Shown here piece by piece: positions 10,424 to 22,280 of a stretch of 64,000 nt of DNA; within the stretch, counting starts at the first letter, position 1; each line of letters begins with the position of its first letter. Made by a program: the position numbers and the translations under genes. The notes beneath the pieces were generated by a model. It did no database searches and was not told where the DNA came from. It saw nothing but the letters and a program-made list of their open reading frames with translations. This DNA comes from Saccharina japonica (taxonomy: Eukaryota; Sar; Phaeophyceae; Laminariales; Laminariaceae), in the NCBI GenBank assembly GCA_008828725.1, contig MEHQ01003884.1, positions 1 through 64,000 on the forward strand, written 5' to 3'.

Positions 10424-13400
10424 CCAAACTATGAAGTTTGTTTTGTTCGCGCTCTTGCATTGCCGGCGTGCACCTAAACTTGTCCAAGATGTTTTGTTCG
10501 AGCATCAGCACGATTTCGTTCACCGGCGCCTCCAGTATGGCGCGTCTCGTGTCCTCTCTCAAGCTCGCAAAACTATTCCTGGACGTTTCCAAAACCGCGC
10601 AACAGTAGTTGCAGCAAAAGTACACTGAATCGTCGCGTTTTGTACGGGGGGGCGGCGAGGGGGGTTTTCTCGTTCGGAAGAACGGGCAATATATTAGTTA
10701 GGGGCGACAATTTCTAGTGCGCTTTCGATGTGGTAGTTGTCTAGCATCTCGCGGTACGTAGCGCCTTCTTTAGTACCTGGTACCTTGTTTGGAATTGCAA
10801 TAGCCGATCTTGCATCTTGCTGCCGAGGTTCACCGCCTGCGGAGACGTCCGCCGAAGGTACTTGTCCACGATTTCAATAAAACGCGCAAACTGCTCGTGC
10901 GGGTTGGTTATTTTCTGGACCGAGCGAGGGTATACGATAACGCGGGTGGGCGTGTTTTTACGGGAACGATGTTATTGGCATGCTTCCCAAGCTGACCTCA
11001 AGTGCCTCGCTCGACAAATAGAGAAATATCGTTTATACCACAAGTGTATATACGTTCAATGATGTGCTGGCATGATAAAAACGCAAGGCACGAAACGTAG
11101 TGGGGGAGGAGAGAGAAGAGCCTGCTTTCTGACGCCGGATCTGAGTTACGTCTAAGAAAGAGAGAGAAGGAAGGGCGAAGACAATACATGGGATAGAGAA
11201 AAAAGCAAATACCATGCTATTGCCAATGCTAAAGGCCGCCACCGGGCGTCGGTTTTTGGAGAGTCCTCCTTTGGGTGCCGCATTTATGTGCTTGAATCAT
11301 CGTTGGCCCGCAGGTCTGCGATGGACATTTTTTTGTGGCGCGTAGTTGGTTTGTAGGGAAGCTAAACAGTATACCTTGTAAGCCACGGCGTCCATGATAA
11401 AGTCCCAGCTCTCCATGCACAAGCTTTTCCTGCAGAAATCTCCGAAAATTTCCGCGACCTCCCCGCCCTCCTCAGCGTAATCGACGACTCCTTCGGCGCG
11501 ATCACCGGGTTGGGACAACGAGCCCTCCATGGGCACCACATGCTTCCTCCCGGAGCGGCAGCAACCGTAGAAATCGGCGACTGGGACCAAGACACTGCAT
11601 CGCTCGTCGGCAATACCGCAGGAGGAGAAAAACAAGAGGAGATAGAATGGTAAAAGTTCTAGGTCTTTCGTTTTCCCAATCCCTCGGATGCGAGGAACTA
11701 CCGGAGATTTTCAGCGGAGTTGTGCTACGATAGGTGCAGCATTTGTTTTCGGCCGTGATATTTCTGACTGGCCGGCGGCGGGGGGCGCTCCTTAGCCGAA
11801 ACATGTTGGAAAACCATTCGTGTTTTTACAAAAACAAAAACAAAAAATTATTTGGTAATTTGCTCGGCTTTGGGGGTTGTTCGTCCGGTTGCACTTTTGG
11901 CTTTTGAAAACAAATGATATTTTGGGCGAGGTATGGAGCCCCTCAAGTGACCAACCACCCTCAGAAGTTGTAGGTGCTAACCCTACCGTCGCACGCCTCT
12001 TCACGGCGAAGGTGGCCGTCGGTAGGGGCGCCCCGTCGGGACGACCATGAACTGTTGTATTCTACGTAAAGCGTTCTTGGGGGGGGGGGGGGGGCATGCG
12101 CACGCACTGTTCGCGAGAAGGGGAAACGAGGATGCGATATGCCGCTCCCCTCGTGAAGCGACCTCGAAGAAGCGTCTCTCTGGTGAAACAACCACGTTCT
12201 TCGCGCCGAATTCGAACAATTGTGCACACAAATTAAAAACGGAATTATCGGGATCTGCGTGGTCGCAGCCTCGGCGAAGGTGCTTGCATGCTTATATGTA
12301 TGCGCCCAGGAACCGCGAGACGGCTACGTGGGAGCACACACACACATAAGCACAGGAATAGCCACGGACAAACGTAGAGATGGAGCCTAGCGCAGGACGA
12401 AAGGGTGACGGACAATGATATCTCGAGACGGCTCTGAGCAATTAACGTTCAGTTCCTTGACCGACCGACGAAATCAATATGCGGCGCCATAAAAACATTG
12501 CGGCTGCATCGTCTAGAGTCGAATGGCGCTGATTCATGGAACACGGTGATAATAGTGTACCTCGGCGAGGGTACACGACTTAGCGTGAGGTCCAGCTCAA
12601 CAAAGTACCATTTATCGTTGGAACTGGTTTTGCATGGAAATGGTGCCGATGAGAGACAGTTATTTTTGGCTTACGCGCGACAGCGAGTCACGCGATCAGT
12701 TGAAAGGAAAGCTGTGGCAGACCCCCGCATAACCCCCCCTCGAGGAATTTTTCATTCGTTTTTCTCTGTGGATCGTTGTCCTCAGACGGTTCGTTGCGTG
12801 GACGACGTAGGAAATCGGGTACGTAAGTAGGCATGGTAGCGGGGGGAGGCTTGCAGTGCACGACACGCGCGAGTTGCGTCCGAAGTTTTGCTCGTGAAAA
12901 GTTGCATGTGCTGATCGGAAGGTCTACAGGCTGGTTCATGGTGAATCTCCCAAATTTAGTCAGAGTCGGAAGTTCACGCCGTTTTTGGGAGATAGGCCCT
13001 AAAATTTTGCACACATGTTCTATGAACCTCTACCAATCCGTTAACGGGCGGTGTGTGTTTTCCCGCCAGATACGTTTTTTTAGTTTTCGGATTTGGATGT
13101 TTGGGCCTTACGAAACGCCAAATTCCCGACGAAAAAAAACAAAAAAACAAATCTGTTCGTCAAGGCCTTGGCAGGGACTCAAAGAACACGTGTACAACAT
13201 TTCAGGACCTATCTCTAAAAAACGGCGTGAGCACTCGGGCTTTTGTGCGGAAAACACGCGCATTTTAGAGTTGCCTGGTAATTACTTAGTTTCAGTATGT
13301 GATCAGCATTGGACGTTAAAAATGACTCGATCATGGCCCTAGCAGTCAGATCTTCGAATGCCTGCGCGATGGTTTTACAGACATACCTTCAAGTACCTGG

Positions 13401-16400
13401 AACCATCTTGTTCAGAAAAAAAAGGGGGAACAAAAAAACGTTATTTTCTACGTACGGAAACGCCTGACTTTTTCTGGCCCTTTTTAATGCCCGTGGTTGG
13501 TCGGGACACATTTTGGGCGCTAGCGCCAGCCCAAGGACCTCAACTGGAAAGCCCTCTTCCGCTGTTCATGGTGGTCAGTACGATACAAAATAGGTGCCAT
13601 TCGAGTAGATATTGCAAGCGGCATTCGTGGCTGACAAGATGTGGGTCGTACAACTTGAACCAGCTCGTATATGTCCCACACATGTCACGCTTAACGTAAA
13701 GTGCTACAATTTCCTGCAACCAAAACAAAGCGACACAACATGTCCCCGCTGTTCCTTGGTACGTCGCACTCAAGTAAACTTCAGAGAACAAGTGAAAGAG
13801 GCAATGTTCCAACGCCTCAAGACATGTCTGGAGATGTCTTACCCACAAAAGCCCTTCTTCGACGTAGCATACGGCAACCAATCGGGCATCTTTCACCTGT
13901 CACATACACGGTTCGTACGGTACGAACTGAACGGCAGCTTCACCCCAAAAGCAAAAACGTTTCATCGTTCACCTCCAAAAGAGCAAGTTGGAGAGGCAGA
14001 CGAACACCACCATTTCCATAGATATATGGACGGCGCGCGAGGCCTCAAGGACGCTTGCGTTCAGCAATTCCTGAACGATCGCTGTGATCACTTTAAGCGA
14101 ACGAACGAGTCAAGTGCGAACAAAGCAGTCGGAAAGCGCAGGAATAACAGCACCGTATTAGCTCGGTAGATGTGCTCCCCCGTTTTCCACATGGTGACCA
14201 CTGATGGCTGTCGGTACTTTAGTGGTGTAAACACTTGACGTTTCCACATGCCACTGGTCACACCGAGCCAAACAAAAGTCGACCTCGCAGCGTGAATTCT
14301 GCCACAATGGGGTTGGCTTGTGTCGAGTTTTTGGCGACCAACTGTGTAGCCAGGTAGCCCCTTTCGAGGTACTTTGGAACTTGAGGCGTATCATTTTTTG
14401 GTCTTTTTGTGAACGTGGGTTCAACATCAGTCTTAATAATCCGACGTGATAAACAATGGGGTTCGCCTGACGAACGCCGTTGTGCACCGCCAGCGGTGCA
14501 TCAAAATGGCCACCTTTTACCTGTGAGCGTTTGAACACAACGTACCTCCCCCAGTCAGAAATAGTACGGCCACGTGAACGATCTCCGGGCCAATGCCAAA
14601 AACGTCTCGCACTTTCATCAGCTTGAACATGGAGAAGATGGTCGGCCCGACACCTAGAATGACTGTGAGCTCAACTGCCCGCCTTTCGTTGAAGAAGAAG
14701 CAGCCATATTTGTCCCTGTCCTCCGCAAGCCCAACAAAGCGCAGGTAGGTCAGTCAGCGAACACTCAACGTTTGTTTGACGGGCCGCGACATATAACTTG
14801 GACTGCGTAAGTATGGTTCACAGGGATGAATCTATATGCAGGCATGGTCGAATACGATAGCCCCGGTATTCACGCGCGGGCAACAACGGGAAACGCCCCC
14901 AAGATTCGTAATAGCCACACACACAACCCACCCACTTGTACCTGGAGTAGCGTTCCGGCATGTTGTACAGGATAAGCAACACCGCAAAGCTAATTCCGGT
15001 CCCTATCACCAACGACATCTTCGCGATGTTTCTCCCCTTGACATACTGTGCGTATTTCAGCCGGTATTGCGTATTGTAGGCAACCACGAGTCGAATAGCG
15101 CGGAGACAGTATGGCGTCATACAGGTCGCAATCCCTGCATGCAAAGGGAAGGAGGACGAGGAGTTGCGAGAAGGAAAATCAAGAGCATTCGAGCACACGA
15201 CATGTTTCTGTTTCGCGATAATTCTGTATGAATGCATACGCCACACGGTCTAGAAGTGTGGCGACATGTCACTGTACAAACCATAAATTAGGACATAGCC
15301 ATAAATAATACTTCCAAGAAACAATGGTATTTGTTTGCGACATAGGTTTATGTTTGCAGATCCGACTTGCATTGAGGGGGAGTGTTAATAAGTTTACCAC
15401 AGCAGCCTATTGTGGTCAATGTTCAGTAGCGACTGAAGTACTGCAGCCTATGTACAGTAGTCCATGCTCAGTAGCATGGATAATTGGAGCAAAATCATAC
15501 CGTTCAGTGTGTGGTCTATTTATGATACGTACGAATATTACGAGTACTAGGAAATAGAATGAGCCTCTCCGCCCCAATGGTTGATCGGCCATAATCTGGA
15601 TACGGCAGGTCGTCCGAACAAATGAAGAAATGCATGCGGCGGTATGGGACTTAATTGTATGTAATAATGCAGTATAAAAATGCATTCGGCAATAGGGTTA
15701 TAAGATAACCAGCAGCAGCAGTAGAACTGGACTACAGCACGAAGCAGAAGACACACATATACGTAAATACGTGTGGTGCTAATTATCGACTTCCAAACAG
15801 AAACTACACACAGCAGTACGCGTAGCTACACGGCTTTTGACTTGATAGATTAGTAGTACTTATCATACGTTTCACTATGAAAACCAAGCTACCAAGAACA
15901 CATTTGCTGCATATTATAGCTACGTCGTACTACCTGTGGTAATGTTTTTGAGAAAGACTTCGCAGCGTGTGCAGGAACGGATTGTGGCAAGGATAAGGAA
16001 GTTTGGGTGAGACAACTCTATCCCGGACCAGTGGTTAACTATGAAGATAATCCAACTGTGCAATGAATTACGGCCAGGACCACGGGCTGGCACAGGAGGT
16101 CTCATCCAAATCAAATACTCGTACACACTCACATTAAATGACCCTCGGTAGTGAGACAGAATACATTTCTGCTGTAGTATGCTAAAGTAACAGTACCACA
16201 AGGTGCAAGGACATCGAGTGGGGTAGATATAATTTGCTGTAGTACTCGTAGGCACAGAGAAGGGAGCTGGACTGCGTACATACTCGTAGGTTTCCTTTTT
16301 GGTTTAACTACGATGTAGAGGAAGTGTTCTTTCTGGGAATGTTCATGGGCTATCACCATTGAAGCCCACATGCTACATTGCCGGAGGGCAAACACACGCA

Positions 16401-16927
16401 ACAACAAAATGCATTGTGGAGGTAGGTGTGAAGTCGTGGTAAAAAAAAAAGAAGAAAAAACATGAAAAGTCGTGGTTTGTTACGGGATCCCCAGCAGCTG
16501 TCAATATACTCGATATTTGTACGCAATGGCTTGTACGCTCTACGCACGTAGTGCTTACTCATCGTGCTGCCGAAAGCCCGTTCATGCGAGTTACGTGGGA
16601 AATGGAAGCTACTGTCTGCCACGAAACGCGCGCACGCCTCGCACGCGAACCAAAACGTAAGTACAGCAGGTAGGCGAACTCACAAAGGTACGTCATCAAA
16701 CACATGACGAAGCAGGGTATCCCCTTGCCGTCCACCATTAGGATCCAATGCAGGAATAGGGATGACAGCACGACGAGCGTCGACCATCCACAGACCCCGA
16801 CGAGGACCGGTGCCCTCGCAGCTATCTTGAACTCGTGTCTCAGGATCCATAGTTGCCCCAGCAGTATTGCCCACATGCACGTGGAAAGGAGAGCCGTTGC
16901 GATCAGAACCACCGAGGCTGCATGCAT
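10424..16927 (-). CDS. 7TM-RGS receptor gene 1 (exons 1-7)
   Basis: Seven minus-strand exons: 16927-16684, 15134-14942, 14715-14546, 14090-13973, 11594-11375, 10914-10784 and 10578-10424, all with GT-AG borders and compatible phases, give about 410 residues open from MHAASVVL. Residues about 4-28 and 38-62 are membrane helices 1 and 2. Helix 3 spans the exon 1/2 join (KGIPCFVMCLMTYL onward), helix 4 is near 115-135, helix 5 follows YGCFFFNERR, helix 6 follows GIGPEIVHVAV, and helix 7 is MEMVVFVCLSNLLFW. The cytosolic end is an RGS domain: FGDFCRKSLCMESWDF, RRTSPQAVNLGSKM, then a C-terminal helix ending LMLEQNILDKFRCTPAM. Proteins of this plan (plant RGS1 type) speed GTP hydrolysis by G-alpha at the plasma membrane. 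The start is chosen because all paralogues begin M-[HN]-[AV]-A-S just before helix 1. A tail exon is missing. A SINE fragment lies in intron 5. Confidence 0.8.
11073..11210 (+). mobile_element. tRNA-derived SINE, copy 3 (5'-truncated)
   Basis: Only the 3' part of the SINE body is present (AAAACGCAAGGCACGAAACG, GTAGTGGGGGAGGAGAGAG, GAAGGGCGAAG), with an A-rich end. The tRNA head is missing. It lies in intron 5 of gene 1, antisense to the gene. Confidence 0.65.
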
Positions 16928-18715
16928 CGGATTATTGTGGTTTAGTGCGGGTGGGCGCCATGCGCCCTCTGCACGCTGAGCCTTGACACGGCACTCACTG
17001 GTGATTATAGGGACACGGACTCGTGCCGGCTGTGAAGCAAACATGCGCAAGTCTACAACAAAAACAGACCAGGTACTTGTAGCAGGTATATATATATACC
17101 AGCTGTTTATACAGCAGCTGTACCACAGGTACAGTATATATCCAAAAAATGACCGTTACTTTTTGTGAAGAGTTCCTTCTGGTATCTTTTTTTCCAGGAT
17201 TTCAGGCACCAGGACATACACACAGCAGTACGTACTGCTGTGCACGTTACCCCGTACCACTCTGCCCGGAAGCATAAGAAGCGTTTGGTTCTTCATATCA
17301 CCTTACTGTTCATTGATTTTACGGACACCGCAGTGATATGTGTAATTCCAGGATAAATATACGTTGCGAGTATTTATACGGCAGAGCAGTACGAATTAAG
17401 AGTACGTACGTAACTATACTCCATTCATACCGGGCTGAGCCATGCGCTATATGTGTATGCATCGTTGCTGTCGTTCTTCACACTACTACTGTACGTACAG
17501 TACATGCCGCCTAATAAGAAACAGGAAATCTGGTCCAGGCTGTATTTCTTATTTGAGAGAGGGTGCTTTCTACACTAATTTCAAGATAACGACTCCCGAA
17601 TTTATTATTTTCCTCTAAATCTCAGCCTGGCGTTCTTATTAGCATATTTCTTAGTACTGTAGGTGTCCTGTACTGTATGCACTCGTATTGATACCGCACT
17701 GTACAACTCAGTACACGGCACCGTCTAGCGCGTGATATACAAAGGAAGGGGCACAAGGAGCCCGCCACAGACGGGTGGGAAAACAAAGCATACACTTCTA
17801 CGGAACCCACAGCCAGTCGGGGTTCACGGGTTACAGCTACTGTAGTTCCGCGGCTATCGTACAGACACAAGATACATACGCGTGTCTACTGTATCTGCTA
17901 TTATAGCGTACGTATTTATACGACACGTACGTACGTGATACAAAGCGGCTTGTCCGGAAGACCACTGTGGGTAAAACCTCATTTTTAGTACGAGTTGGGT
18001 TGGAAAGTATAAACCAGGACAAAACACAAAGCAACAATCAACCCCCCCCCACCAAAATGGCACTTCACTGCCGTATCTAAGGGGGCGCTGGCTCTATGCT
18101 ATTAGTAGCATCCTTGCCATCATACAATGTGTACGTAGGATGAGCTTCACCGTTGACCACTCATAAGCACTCAAAAAAAAAAAAAAAAAAACAAAAAAAA
18201 AAAGCCCTCTGCACAAAATCTACTCTCTTCTGTACCGTTACTTCCGGCTTGAGCTTCGTCTACTCTTCTATTCGCTGTCCACACTCTTTCCTTCTCACCA
18301 ACGTACTCTTATTTTCTGTTGTAAATCTTACGTTGCATTCGATCTCCCTCCCCCCGCCTTCGGTGTGGGTCTGTCACCCTCCCCCTCTGCTCCTTCTTGT
18401 TTCCTGGCGGTCCCTAAGCTGGAGCTTAAACCGCGACACCCTCCTTGCAATGGCGACCTGTGGGGTCACCGAGATAATTTGGAGTAGGCGTTCCTTCACC
18501 ACCCCCTTCCTTGCCATGGACCCTCCAACCCGCCCCCCACGACGCTAGCTGCTAGCTTGTCGATGCAGTTGCTGCCCCCGAGGCGCCCAAAGCTTTCCAC
18601 CGCTAAAATGGCAAGTTTGTGGCTCCGTTCGTCGAAGGACACATGTCCCGGACGAGCGTAGTGTTGACGCTTGCGCGCCTCGGAGGTAGAGGTAGCTGAC
18701 CCATCGTGATCAGCA
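16928..18715. other. 5' flank of gene 1; no recognised gene
   Basis: This should hold the promoter of gene 1. Bases 17513-17562 contain AATAAGAAACAGG, CTGGTCCAGG, then TTTCTTATT, an imperfect dyad also found at 39286-39345. A run of A with one interruption lies at 18174-18203. Short open frames are unconvincing. Confidence 0.4.
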
Positions 18716-20560
18716 CTACATTCTCGCAGGTGTACCTGCGCTTGGGGGTTTGCATGGGTGACGTCCAGTAGGATGGGCTGTCCCTATACTCCCGGTTCGG
18801 AGCGTCTCGAAAACTAGACTTCCTCTCCTGATGACGATACCCACCCGCAGGTTCCTTCCCGCAGTGAAAGGATCGCCGCTCTGCCCTTGGTGTGGAATTC
18901 CGAGCCGCTTCAACGTGCGGGAGGTCGCGTTTGGAGAAGTGGCTGGTGCTGGTTCCCTTGCGCCCCAGCTCTGGGACAGATGTGTGCGTGCGAGATGTCC
19001 ACGTTCACTGCAGTGCAGCAGGGGCACCTGACTGCCNTGTCCCTATACTCCCGGTTCGGATCGTTTCGAAGACTTCCTCTCCTGGTGACGATATCCACCC
19101 GCAGGTTTCTTTCCGCAGTGAACGGTTCGCCGCTCTCCACTTGGGGTGGGATTCCGAGCCGCTTCAATGTGCTGGAGATCGCGTGGATACGTGGGTTGTG
19201 CCGGTCCACTTGCCCTCCAGCTCTGGGACAGATGCGTGCGTGCCGGGTGTCCACATTGACTGCATTGCAACAGGGGAACCTCACTGCCACGTGCTCCTCG
19301 ATCCCTCGGAAGCGCCTTTCCATGCCCATGAAGTCTGCTGCGGGTATGACCCGGAGCGAGTCTGTCGGTCTCGTGCGAAGGCATTTGGTGGCTCCTACCC
19401 CTTGGAGGCCCCTGTAACGAGCCTTGGCGAAAGCCTTCGTCTCGCAACTTCCAAGGGGGTCGCCCGGCCCCTGCGGCCGTGACGTCTCCGGCAACTGGTC
19501 TAGCAAGGCTGTGTGGGCAGCATGCCTGCCCCGGTTGACCAACTTGCCCAACTTTGGTTGGGATTTCGTGGACTTGGCAGTGACGGCGTCGTGCGCAGCC
19601 AGTATGTCGGCCTCTGGATCCTTGGGGTCCGGTCCGCCTCTGCACCCGGACCCCATTCCAGCCAACACTCGGGGACAATTTCTGCCACCGCTTCCTTTGA
19701 GACTCCCCATGTATCTCGAATCTCCCGCAAGCTGCCACCTAGCTGAGAAATGATGCTCGAATCGGGGATCCCCGTCCGCACTCGGTCTCCTAACGGGCCC
19801 CTGACGTCTGCTAGAATCTCCGGTAGGGTCCCAGCCCTGCTTTCAATGGAGGCAGACATTCGCCTTGCTTCCGTCGACGGTAGCCCTAACCCTCCTGCTC
19901 CTGTAGAAAGTCGTGCCTGGGCTTGCTGGTAAGGGTTTAGAGTCAGCTGGTTGCCGGGGAACCCTTGCTGGAAAAATGAATGTGCATCCTCCACTCCGGG
20001 TATCATAGCTCCAGGACCGTTTCGTACGCTCATTTGCGCTCCGTTGTCAGCTCTTCTGCATGCGTCGAGGGAAAGCCTCGTGTCCAGAGCCCTTTCCAGG
20101 TAACCTGTCCCCCGCCCGAGGGATTCGATGGCGACGAGGGCATGGTTGCGAGGCAGCGCGCTACTGTAGGTAATCCGCTCCCCCGTCCCTCACTACCTCC
20201 ATTGCCCGGTCCATCACGTGCTCGTCCGTGTCGATCGGGGCACCTACCACCGTCGCTTCTCCCTGCGCCTGCGATGCTGGCATCAACGCTTTTCTGGAGC
20301 GAAGTCTCTTCCGCCGTTGGGGCGTGCCCGTTGGGTGGTAGCGCCACGGTCTTGGCGGGGTTAACCACAATGACGATATCTTCTAGCTCTTGCCGCGGGA
20401 ATACAAAGGTTCTGACCGTGTCAGCCGTGATCCTCATAAAGCCGAGAGTTAAATTATCCACGCACGCGAAAGCTTCCACTCCTTCGCCCTCACCCTCCTC
20501 TAGGAAGAGCTGCAGCCCTGATCGTAACGCCAGACAGAACATTTCCGGCCCCATGGGGCC
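18716..20560 (-). mobile_element. Degenerate retroelement fragments (RT and C-terminal Cys/His region)
   Basis: Minus-strand frames resemble the 3' part of a retroelement polyprotein. From 20.55 kb there is an RT palm-like stretch (GPEMFCLALRSGLQLF, then a Leu/Val-rich region). Near 19.3-18.9 kb there is a Cys/His module (CPCCTAVNVDISHAHICPRA) followed by a conserved SRTLKRLGIPHQVESGEPF-like block. The last module appears twice, on either side of the unknown base at 19037, in diverged versions, so two element fragments are joined there. No end repeats were seen. It is clearly broken in several places and looks old. I cannot assign the family with certainty (LINE-like or DIRS-like). Confidence 0.55.
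19037..19037. other. Single unknown base (gap mark)
   Basis: An N sits between two diverged versions (about 255 bp each) of the same retroelement module, suggesting a contig join of unstated size. Confidence 0.8.
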
Positions 20561-20754
20561 CCGCTGTTGGACTCCGCTAGAGCAGGCGATCGTCCTGGTC
20601 GTACGTTACATAGGCTACAACCGAAAGCACCCCCGGCGCTTGCCCTGCTACTGCAGCCTAATGGCAACCGTGCAACTTGCTGCCTAGAATGTTTCTGTGT
20701 CCAACGATTTTCTGTGTGTTTTGTGCAAGCAATGGAAACTTTCAGGGCTTGTCA

Positions 20755-21090
20755 TGGGCCAACACTGATGGGCCGGCCCATCAATTTTCGATATAATGGG
20801 CCGCGGCCCGGCCCGGCCCATCAAGTTTTAGTTTGGCGGGTCGTGGGCCGGCCCGGCCCGGCCATTTTTTAGAGGATGGGCCGCGGCCCGACCCAGCCCA
20901 CCACAGTTTCAAACATTCACGGCCCGGCCCAGCCCGGCCCCTAATTGGTTCAGAAGTCTCGGCCCGGCCCACCATACATGGTAGCGAGGCCCATGAGACA
21001 AGCGCTTTATATGGGCCGGCCCGACAGTTTTCATGGGCCGGTCCGCGGATTTGACGGGCCGGCCCATCGACCAGCCCATGTCTTGTCCCG
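20755..21090. repeat. GGCCC-rich interspersed array 1
   Basis: Runs of GGCCC/GCCCG are separated by linkers such as ATCAAATTTTCAGAGGATG. The pattern is a GC pentamer run, often with a GGGCCGCGGCCC dyad, then an AT-rich linker. This has the same design as the GGGTC arrays with a different pentamer. Confidence 0.75.
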
Positions 21091-21289
21091 TACTAAATGG
21101 TGCATGAGTGTAAGCTCACGTGACTTTCTCACATTATTGTTGATTGTTTGTTGTTTGTTTTCCCGTCTGGATTCCAAGGGACACCTGTTTTCGGCCCATG
21201 AGACACACCTAACGAGTACGCACTACTCACAAAATTCGGCCCCATCAATGACTCGGTCGGATGGCTTCTGTCCCCAACACCTCCCTCTG

Positions 21290-21375
21290 CTGCTGCAACA
21301 CCCGCAGCAGCAGCAACAGCAGCAGCACGTGCTGCTGCAACACCCGGTACTGCTGTGCAATACATGCTGCTGCAA
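21290..21375. repeat. CAG/CTG-rich microsatellite
   Basis: Imperfect repeats of CAG, CAA and CTG form fold-back runs (GCAGCAGCAGCAACAGC and its opposite-strand kin CTGCTGCAACACCC). Translations are Gln- or Ala-rich and not convincing as a gene. Confidence 0.6.
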
Positions 21376-21819
21376 CACCCTCTAAGGAGAAAATATAACA
21401 CCAGTATAATAAGCAGTGCTATTTTGGCGGCGGCTTCCCACGCTACAGCAGCAGTCCTCATCCCCGCGTCGACATCGACACACATTAAAGCGAACATCGC
21501 TACGAACTTCAGGCTGGAGATGTCCCCTGTCTGGGCCTACTTCACGAACTTGCACCGGCGGTTCCGTCCGCGGAACGCACCAGGGCAAGAACGTCATGCT
21601 GCCTGCGTCGCTGAGGACGGCAAGGGATGTCGTCTGTACAACCATATCGGTACCAGGGTTTTGAACCGACATTTACACAAGGCATCATAGTAAATTGTAC
21701 ACCCGAGGCGATTTGCCAGAGATGCATAGTACGATCGTCGCTTTGTTTGGCGGATAGCGACCCAAGCACACCCAAAAAGTTACAGTTGTAACAGTACCAT
21801 CTGGTACTACACCACATCT

Positions 21820-22280
21820 CATGGGTCGCAGTCCGGGTGGGCCCGTCAAAACACGTGAGCCACCTCATGGGCACGGTGGACGTCGTAGTAGCAGTATCGA
21901 TAGCACACCACATCGCATGGGTAGCGGTCCCGGCCGGCCCGTCAAAACAAATGGGCTGCCTCATGAGCCGGGCGGGGCTGCTCATATAGAGCCCCCATCT
22001 CATGGGCCGCGGCCCGTCCCGGCCCATCAAATTTCGAGAGGATGGGCCGCGACCCAGCCCGGCCCATCAAATTATCAGAGGATGGGCCGCGACCCGGCCC
22101 GGCCATCAATTTCTCAGAGGATGGGCCACAGCCCGGCCCAGCCTATTACAATTTCAAAAACTTTCACGGCCCGACCCGGCCCGGCCCATCAATGTTTGAG
22201 AAGAATCGACCCAGCCCGGCCCGGCCCGTCACAAGTTTCAGATCGGCCCGGCCAGGCCCGGCCCGGACAAACGGCCCATG
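21820..22280. repeat. GGCCC-rich interspersed array 2
   Basis: This has the same design as 20755-21090. At least seven successive units of roughly 50-55 bp occur, each with GATGGGCCGCGACCCGGCCC-like cores and an ATCAAATT-type linker. Open frames are repeat translations. Confidence 0.75.
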
